Source: Anaerolineales bacterium (GTDB lineage Bacteria; Chloroflexota; Anaerolineae; Anaerolineales; Villigracilaceae). Taken from it: DNA of 7,592 nt. How positions within the stretch are numbered: the first letter of the stretch is position 1; the number at the start of each line of letters is the position of its first letter. The position numbers and the translations under genes were made by a program. The stretch lies in the NCBI GenBank assembly GCA_016928525.1, contig JAFGKO010000219.1, forward strand, positions 1 through 7,592, given 5' to 3'. The notes below the pieces were generated by a model. The model had not been told where the DNA came from, did not search any database, and saw only the letters and a program-made list of their open reading frames with translations. Below are positions 1-5,507 of this stretch, piece after piece.

Positions 1-810
1 AAAATGCTCCGATTTCACCACCCATTCCTGCAAGAGCGGTAAGGTTTGGGGGTCCTCGCGATAGTGTTCTGCCAGCGCCTCTACGGCTGCACTTCGCACT
101 TGCCAATCCTTGTCTTGCACCGCGTGCTCTCGCAAGAGCGACAAGGTTTCGTCATCCTCGTGATAGTATTTTGCCAGCGCCTTCACGGCTGCACTTCGCA
201 CCTCACCATTCTCATCTTGCATCGCGCGCTCCCGCAAGAGCGACAAGATTTCGTCATCCTCGTGATAGTACTTTGCCAGCGCCTCCACGGCGGCACCTCG
301 CACCCACTCATCCTCATCTTGCATCGCGTGCTCTCGCAAGAGCGACAAGGTTTCGTCATCTTCGTGATAGTATTTTGCCAGCGCCAACACGGCGATGCTT
401 CGTATTTCGGAATTATCATCTTGCACCACGCGCTCCCGCAAGAGTGGTAAGGTACCGGCATCCTCACGATAATGTTCGATTATCGCCGACACGGCGGCTC
501 TTTGTGCATTGGGATCATCTTGCACTGCGCACTCTCGCAAGAGCGGCAAGGTTTGGACATCTTCGTGATAGTATTTTGCCAGCGCCTTTACGGCTTCACC
601 TCGCTCACCAGAATGCTCCGATTTCACCACCCATTCCCGCAAGAGCAGCAAGATTTCGGCGTCTTCGTGATAGTATTCTGCCAGCGCCGACACGGCGGCA
701 CCTCGCACTACACCATTCTCATCTTGCACCGCGCGCTCCAGCAAGAGCGGCAAGGTTTGGGCATCTTTGTGATAATGTTCTGCCAGCGCATCCACGGCGG
801 CACGACGCAC
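1..810 (-). repeat. Eight tandem 102-bp repeats encoding 34-residue HEAT-like units
   Basis: Inside the NACHT gene, residues 841-1110. Unit boundaries on the plus strand are 709-810, 607-708, 508-606 (99 bp, one codon short), 406-507, 304-405, 202-303, 100-201 and 1-99 (cut by the window edge). The unit reads roughly VRxAAVxALAxYYHED followed by xxTLxLLRExAxQDExx, which fits a two-helix alpha-solenoid repeat. Units remain very similar at DNA level, including at synonymous sites, so the array expanded or was homogenised recently. Variation concentrates at unit positions 1, 3, 7, 17-18, 26 and 31-34. The array probably continues beyond position 1. Confidence 0.93.
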
Positions 811-3330
811 CCAGCCGCTGGTGTCCTGAGTTGCGAAATCATGCAATAAAGCAACAGATTGTGGATCGTCATGCCAACCTAATGCTAAACTATAGGGGAC
901 TACAATCCGGTATTCTTCATCCCTATTATTAGCATACTTCAGAATTATTTCGTGAACTTCGTTTGAACCTATACCTACTGAACTGATAAAATCACCGAAA
1001 GTTCTATAGTTTACGAACGCAATCGTGAAGTTTTTTTCTTTCTGTAGCCAACGCACTAATAATGATTGATCTGACCAGCCGTGGCCAATTCTTTTTGTCG
1101 CAGGTATCACTTGTTCTTGAACAAAGCTATCTCCAGACCAATTGCTCCTAAGGTCTTCATCCATAAGAAGGCAAACTGCATTTAGCAAATGCCTTGCTGG
1201 ATTAGCAACTAGGTTGAGATTATTAATTTCCCCTAAACATTCTAGCGCGAGTACTATATTCCATGGTTTAGGTTTACGCTTGCTTAAGCCTTTGGGTGTG
1301 ATTTTGAATACATTGCTTGATAGATAAGCAACAATCTCTCCGGTCCACTTTTCATCAATCATCCCACAAATCAAGCGTAACACCTCATGCCAACTCTGGT
1401 CTTTCCAATGCCTGCCATAAACATCGGTCTTGAGTTGTTCAATGGTCAATTCCTTTGTCTTTTCAAACTCCCATACAAAAGCAGAAGCGCAAAAGTATTC
1501 CAGAAATGCGCGATGGACAAAACCATACAGGTTTGCGCCGTACAGCAAAAGGATAAAATTCCGTTCACGGAACTGCTGAATCATCGCCTCGGCAATCACT
1601 TTGGCACGGTCGGGAGTCTGGCTGTAGCGTTCCTTCAAGTAACTTTCAAATTCCGCCTGTAAGCCTTCACGGTGAATGTAGTTGCCTGCCAACCCGCCAT
1701 CCCCGCTTTGCATGCGGTATGCCAGCCGGCGCAGTAATTCCTTCTTGTCATCCTCGCCGATAAAGTCCGCTTCGATCCGCTCGTCCTTGAGGTGCTTGTT
1801 CACATCCCAATGCTGGATCAACACGCTGGCGGCATGGTCGTATAACTTCCAGCGTTCGCGCGGCAATTCCTGGTGTTTGCCGATGATCGCCATGATGGTC
1901 AGTAGCATGGGATTGCCTGCCAGTTGGCGGATGGAAGCCGAATCCTTGAAAGATTTCAAAATCCGCTCGCTGCGTTCCTGCGCCTCGTCGGGGCGGTCGC
2001 TCATCGCCAGTTGATACCATTTGGTGATGAAGGCTTCCACCTGCTTTTCGTCCAAATCCTGCAAGGTGAAATGCGTAAAGCCTGCATTGCTCAAAATCCT
2101 GCGGCGATAACCGAGGATGCGGCTGGTCACAATCACGCGGGCTTTGGGATAGGCATTGGTAAACCCGACGATCCGGTTGGTGATGGTCTCGCGCAGTTTC
2201 GGCTCGAAGATTTCATCCAAGCCGTCGAAGATGACCACCGCGCGTCCATCGTTCTTCAGGTGATTATGCAGCGCGGTTTGCGTCAATCCCCAGCCTTCGG
2301 TCTTGCCAAGATGTTCCAGGAATTCCAGCGGCGTCTCGCATTTGCCCTCGGCACATAGGCCCGCGAACGTGCGCAGTTCGATCAACAAGGGCAAATAGCT
2401 CTCGAAAGCTTTTTGGATTTTATCGCCTACCAGCGAGAGATCAATCAACGAAAGTATCACGAAGCGCGCCAGCGTGGACTTGCCCGAACCCGGGTCGCCG
2501 AGAACGATGATGCACTTGTTCCGAGAATCGGTCAACGCATCCAAGGCCAAACGGGGTGGCTTTTGATAATACGATTCACGCGCCTGGCGCACATCGTCCA
2601 GCGTAAAGCCTGATGGCAAATCTTCAGCATGGATTTCCTGCTCGCGAGATAACTTCTCCCACACTTCTTTCGGCAATTCCACAGGCGGAGTATCCTCCCG
2701 CACGCTTTGCTCCACGAACACCGAGCGCAGTTGAATTTGCAGGTACTCTTCCTTCTGCGGCGGGGTCAGTCCCTCCAAAGCGAGAACGTTGTAGCGTTTG
2801 CGGAGGGCATTGTAATAATTTTCAAGATTTAGTTCTGCAATTGGTTCACCGGCAATAAGCAGACCGGATTTTTTCATCCACTCATGAATCGCTGGCGCAA
2901 CAACCGAGCCAATATTTTCTGCAGACGTAAATAATCCCGCGCCATGTTCTTCGCTCAATTCATCACGCAGTTTTTTCACACGTTTCCTGTTGTCATCACT
3001 AAGGGCGGGCAGCCATAAAGCCTTGTCATCGAGCAGGAAAATCAGGCAGGTTTTCTTTGTCTTGACAGCTTGGCGATATTCCAACTCCGTGATGGATAGT
3101 TTCTTTGGATTACTTTTCTTCGGTACCCAACCATAACGCCATGCAAAAATGCCTATGTAGAGATCGCAATTCGCAACATCTTCCAGACATTTATCTATGG
3201 GGCGTTTATCCTCGGCGATGTAATACTCCATCGCAACATCTTCGTGTCCCATTTTGCGAATAACAAGCGATACCTGCCTTCGGCAGGCTTCCAAATCGTT
3301 GAATGTTGAAGAGACGTAAATTTTAGCCAT
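1..3330 (-). CDS. DUF4062-NACHT-HEAT repeat protein, NLR-like STAND NTPase (3' end cut by window)
   Basis: The frame is open for 1110 codons and runs off the window without a stop. Start is ATG at 3330; a TAA lies two codons upstream in frame, and a weak GGTGG sits 8 nt before the ATG. Domains in order: DUF4062 (about residues 2-155, starting MAKIYVSSTFNDLEACRR, with SITELEYRQA at 79-88); a pre-NACHT segment (170-265); the NACHT NTPase with Walker A GDPGSGKST at 278-286, Walker B VVIFDGLDEI at 365-374 and TSR at 402-404; the conserved FVHRAFLEYF helix at 604-613; a linker without recognised motif (about 615-840); then eight 34-residue HEAT-like repeats from 841. No signal peptide or membrane segment is visible, so it should be cytoplasmic. 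NACHT proteins are signal-sensing ATPases that oligomerise, and bacterial ones include anti-phage proteins. A defence role here is inference: DUF4062 would be the effector or adaptor end and the repeats the sensor. Domain calls are firm; function is not. Confidence 0.93.
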   Translation of the reverse strand, partial: MAKIYVSSTFNDLEACRRQVSLVIRKMGHEDVAMEYYIAEDKRPIDKCLEDVANCDLYIGIFAWRYGWVPKKSNPKKLSITELEYRQAVKTKKTCLIFLLDDKALWLPALSDDNRKRVKKLRDELSEEHGAGLFTSAENIGSVVAPAIHEWMKKSGLLIAGEPIAELNLENYYNALRKRYNVLALEGLTPPQKEEYLQIQLRSVFVEQSVREDTPPVELPKEVWEKLSREQEIHAEDLPSGFTLDDVRQARESYYQKPPRLALDALTDSRNKCIIVLGDPGSGKSTLARFVILSLIDLSLVGDKIQKAFESYLPLLIELRTFAGLCAEGKCETPLEFLEHLGKTEGWGLTQTALHNHLKNDGRAVVIFDGLDEIFEPKLRETITNRIVGFTNAYPKARVIVTSRILGYRRRILSNAGFTHFTLQDLDEKQVEAFITKWYQLAMSDRPDEAQERSERILKSFKDSASIRQLAGNPMLLTIMAIIGKHQELPRERWKLYDHAASVLIQHWDVNKHLKDERIEADFIGEDDKKELLRRLAYRMQSGDGGLAGNYIHREGLQAEFESYLKERYSQTPDRAKVIAEAMIQQFRERNFILLLYGANLYGFVHRAFLEYFCASAFVWEFEKTKELTIEQLKTDVYGRHWKDQSWHEVLRLICGMIDEKWTGEIVAYLSSNVFKITPKGLSKRKPKPWNIVLALECLGEINNLNLVANPARHLLNAVCLLMDEDLRSNWSGDSFVQEQVIPATKRIGHGWSDQSLLVRWLQKEKNFTIAFVNYRTFGDFISSVGIGSNEVHEIILKYANNRDEEYRIVVPYSLALGWHDDPQSVALLHDFATQDTSGWVRRAAVDALAEHYHKDAQTLPLLLERAVQDENGVVRGAAVSALAEYYHEDAEILLLLREWVVKSEHSGERGEAVKALAKYYHEDVQTLPLLRECAVQDDPNAQRAAVSAIIEHYREDAGTLPLLRERVVQDDNSEIRSIAVLALAKYYHEDDETLSLLREHAMQDEDEWVRGAAVEALAKYYHEDDEILSLLRERAMQDENGEVRSAAVKALAKYYHEDDETLSLLREHAVQDKDWQVRSAAVEALAEHYREDPQTLPLLQEWVVKSEHF
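3273..3287. repeat. Short perfect palindrome inside the DUF4062 coding region
   Basis: CCTGCC, a 3-base loop TTC, then GGCAGG: six perfect GC-rich base pairs. It falls at about codons 15-20 of the NACHT gene, so the mRNA could form a small stable hairpin near its 5' end. It may be a fixed copy of a dispersed palindromic repeat or chance. Confidence 0.5.
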
Positions 3331-3379
3331 AGATTACACCACCATGTTGTCTTGCGAACCCAATCCCAGAACTTTCTCA

Positions 3380-3408
3380 ACTATATACGAATTTTCTTTT
3401 TGTGACAA
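3380..3408 (-). promoter_or_regulatory. Probable sigma70-type promoter of the NACHT gene
   Basis: On the minus strand, -35 TTGTCA (3408-3403) and -10 TATAGT (3385-3380) are separated by exactly 17 bases. Each hexamer matches the consensus at five of six positions. The surroundings are AT-rich, and the site lies between the exporter terminator and the NACHT start codon. Transcription would begin near 3373, leaving a leader of about 43 nt. No operator or riboswitch is visible in it. Confidence 0.6.
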
Positions 3409-3431
3409 CAATCAAAATATCGCATCTCATT

Positions 3432-3463
3432 AAACAAAGGCCCTCACCATTTTTGGTGAGGGC
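3432..3463 (-). terminator. Intrinsic terminator of the ABC exporter operon
   Basis: A perfect 10-bp GC-rich stem (3440-3449 pairs with 3454-3463) closes a 4-base loop. On the minus strand the hairpin is followed by CTTTGTTTAA, a broken U-tract. It sits about 30 bases after the TAA of the second exporter gene. On the plus strand no T-run follows, so it is directional for the minus-strand operon, although the U-tract is imperfect. Confidence 0.8.
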
Positions 3464-3469
3464 TCGTTG

Positions 3470-3497
3470 ATTACTGATAACTGGCTATTGTTTACTG
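3470..3497. repeat. Four degenerate tandem heptamers over the exporter stop codon
   Basis: The plus strand reads ATTACTG, ATAACTG, GCTATTG, TTTACTG back to back (28 bp). Three of the four units end in ACTG and all end in TG. The last unit covers the TAA stop of the second ABC gene (3492-3494), so the array forms the start of its 3' untranslated region. In form it resembles the short tandem heptamer repeats known from cyanobacterial intergenic DNA. With only four degenerate units, chance cannot be excluded. Confidence 0.4.
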
Positions 3498-5495
3498 CTC
3501 TCTCTCTTCTTGCCTCTTGAACTGGCTCATATACAGGTCATAATAGAAACCCTTCTTCGCCAGCAGTTCACTGTGTTTGCCTCGTTCAACGATCTGCCCC
3601 TTATCCAACACCAGGATAACATCCGCGTTGACGATGGTGGACAGACGGTGGGCGATGACGAAGGCCGTTCTCCCTTTTAGCAGCTCATCAAACGCCTTCT
3701 GAATGAGACGCTCGGTGCGGGTATCGACCGAGGAAGTTGCTTCGTCCAAAATCAATATTTTCGGGTCTGAAAGCGCCGCCCGCGCGATGGACACTAACTG
3801 GCGTTGTCCCTGACTCAGGCCGGAACCGCGCTCGCCTAGCACGGTGTCGTACTTTTCGGGCAGGCGCTCGATGAACGTGTCGGCATATGCCAGTTTGGCT
3901 GCTGCATAGACTTCCTCCTCGCTGGCATCTGGCCGCCCGAAGCGGATATTATCCATCACAGAAGCACTGAACAGGAAGGTATCTTGCAGCACGATACCGA
4001 TTTGCGCCCGCAGGGACTCGGTGGTCACATCACTGACATTGATGCCATCGATGCGCACTTCGCCCTCGGTCGGGTCCCAGAAGCGCGGGATCAGGCTGAT
4101 GATGGTGGTCTTGCCCGCGCCGGTTGGGCCGACAATGGCGACCGTCTGTCCGGGTTCGGCAGTAAAGTTGACATCTTGCAAGACTGGCTCGTCTTCCTTG
4201 TACGCTGAGGAGACGTGCTCGAATTCCACTTTGCCGACGATCTCGGGCATCTCCTGCGCGCCTGGTTTGGACTGCACCGAAGGTTCTTCGTCCAGGATGC
4301 TGAAAATGCGCTCCGCGCCCGCGATGGCGTTCTGGATATTGGTCCACAGCACGGAGATCTGTTGGATGGGCTGGTTGAAACGCTGGACGTAGGCCAGGAA
4401 AGTCACCACCAGGCCAAGTGAGATGACCGTGCCCATCAGAGTCTGTCCCTTGAGCAGGTACCAGCCGCCCACGCCGACCACGATGGCCAGCGCCAGGTAG
4501 GACATGGCTTCCAGCGTTGGGGCCAGGGCCGAAGTAAAGGCCACGGCGCGGATGTTGGCGTCCCGGTTGGCGGCGTTGACCAACTTGAACTGCTCGATGT
4601 TTTCGTCCGCACGGTTGAAAGCCTGCACCTCGCGCACAGCAGAGATGCTTTCCTGCAACTCGGCATTGACCGAGCCGATCTCCCGGCGCGCCCGGCGGAA
4701 AGCCTTGCGGGCCTGCCCCGAGAAGTAGATCGTTGCCAGGAACATCAGCGGCGCAACCGCCAGTGAGAGCAATGCGAACGCCACACTGGTGGTGAACATG
4801 TTGTAAGCTACCCAGACCAGCAGCAGGATGCCCCCAAAGACCTGCACCAGCGCGAATGAGACCGCCTGTTCGATAGCGCTGGTGTCGTTGGTGATGCGAC
4901 TCATCAGGTCACCGGCTTCGTTTTCGGTGTAGTAGCCCAGCGATAGTTTGTGCAAATGCTCGAAGACCTCCACGCGCAGTTCGCGCAGCACGTGTTGTCC
5001 GCTCCAGGACATGGAGAAAAAGGTCAGGCCGTTGAGTAGGGAACTGCTCACAAATAGCACGACGAGGATAACGATCAGTCGCACGAGCCCTTCAACGCGC
5101 TGGTCATTGGTCATAGCGGCAAGATCGGGAGCCGGGTAGCCGCCCATGGTGTAAGCATTGTAGACCAGCTTGTGTGTAAGTGAGAGCGTGGACGGGTCGT
5201 CGGTGGCCAGCCAGCAGTTGGAAGCAGACTGACTCGTCTGGGTAGCAGATTGGGGAGCGAAGGATGCGAAACTGCTGCCTGCCCCCATCGGGACGAGGAA
5301 ACAATCGGTCGCCTGTCCAGTCAGATCGGGCGTGGTGACCTGGGTCCAGGTGGAAATGACCACGAAAATCACCGCCAGGATCAACATGTACCAGAAACGG
5401 CCAAAGTAGGAGCCGAGGCGAGAAAGAGTTTCTCCCAGGTTGCGAGGTTTCAATGCCTCGCTTTGCAGCGCACCACGCATTGGACCGTGCATCAT
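3492..5495 (-). CDS. ABC exporter half-transporter with catalytic NBD (BmrD/TM288-like)
   Basis: 667 residues. A type IV ABC exporter subunit in the inner membrane, probably the catalytic partner of the gene just upstream. TM1 is about 34-56, then an extracytoplasmic insertion of about 75 residues with two cysteines (C65, C94), then TM2 (about 137-160) and four further helices to about 375. The nucleotide-binding domain has the A-loop Y432, Walker A GPTGAGKTT at 456-464, Q-loop Q504, signature LSQGQ at 560-564 (not LSGGQ), Walker B ILILDE with D584 and catalytic E585, D-loop SSVD and H-loop H616. Length, the TM1-TM2 insertion and the intact Glu match BmrD-type subunits of heterodimeric multidrug exporters. 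Start ATG 5495 overlaps the preceding stop (ATGA) and has GGAGG 6 nt upstream; a second ATG follows directly. The substrate (drug, lipid or peptide) cannot be told from sequence. Confidence 0.95.
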   Translation of the reverse strand: MMHGPMRGALQSEALKPRNLGETLSRLGSYFGRFWYMLILAVIFVVISTWTQVTTPDLTGQATDCFLVPMGAGSSFASFAPQSATQTSQSASNCWLATDDPSTLSLTHKLVYNAYTMGGYPAPDLAAMTNDQRVEGLVRLIVILVVLFVSSSLLNGLTFFSMSWSGQHVLRELRVEVFEHLHKLSLGYYTENEAGDLMSRITNDTSAIEQAVSFALVQVFGGILLLVWVAYNMFTTSVAFALLSLAVAPLMFLATIYFSGQARKAFRRARREIGSVNAELQESISAVREVQAFNRADENIEQFKLVNAANRDANIRAVAFTSALAPTLEAMSYLALAIVVGVGGWYLLKGQTLMGTVISLGLVVTFLAYVQRFNQPIQQISVLWTNIQNAIAGAERIFSILDEEPSVQSKPGAQEMPEIVGKVEFEHVSSAYKEDEPVLQDVNFTAEPGQTVAIVGPTGAGKTTIISLIPRFWDPTEGEVRIDGINVSDVTTESLRAQIGIVLQDTFLFSASVMDNIRFGRPDASEEEVYAAAKLAYADTFIERLPEKYDTVLGERGSGLSQGQRQLVSIARAALSDPKILILDEATSSVDTRTERLIQKAFDELLKGRTAFVIAHRLSTIVNADVILVLDKGQIVERGKHSELLAKKGFYYDLYMSQFKRQEEREQ

Positions 5496-5507
5496 TGGGC
5501 ACCTCCC
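5492..5507 (-). promoter_or_regulatory. Ribosome binding site and ATGA stop-start overlap between the exporter genes
   Basis: On the minus strand GGGAGG (5507-5502) precedes the ATG at 5495 by 6 nt. The TGA of the first gene (5494-5492) lies within ATGA. A strong Shine-Dalgarno plus a 4-base overlap points to translational coupling, which would give equal amounts of two heterodimer subunits. Confidence 0.85.

Noticed and set aside
1..810. CRISPR-like or satellite appearance of regular repeats
   Set aside because: The 102-bp period has no short-repeat/unique-spacer structure. It is a multiple of three, keeps one frame open and encodes a HEAT-like unit, so it is a coding repeat.
1..810. Diversity-generating retroelement target
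   Set aside because: Differences between units are not concentrated at adenines of a template, and no template repeat or reverse transcriptase gene is visible.
46..932. Long plus-strand open frames across the repeat array
   Set aside because: They are antisense shadows produced by the regular 102-bp coding repeats. The minus strand carries one frame open through the whole 3330 bases with recognisable domains.
3334..3345. Mini-frame ATG-GTG-GTG-TAA just before the NACHT start
   Set aside because: It is three codons long without a ribosome binding site of its own. It could be a regulatory upstream frame, but nothing beyond position supports it.
3195..3380. Small minus-strand frame overlapping the NACHT start
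   Set aside because: It is in a different frame from DUF4062, includes the promoter region and shows no motif. The frame from 3330 matches DUF4062 directly.
3440..3463. Bidirectional terminator
   Set aside because: There is no T-run on the plus strand after the stem and no plus-strand gene ends here.
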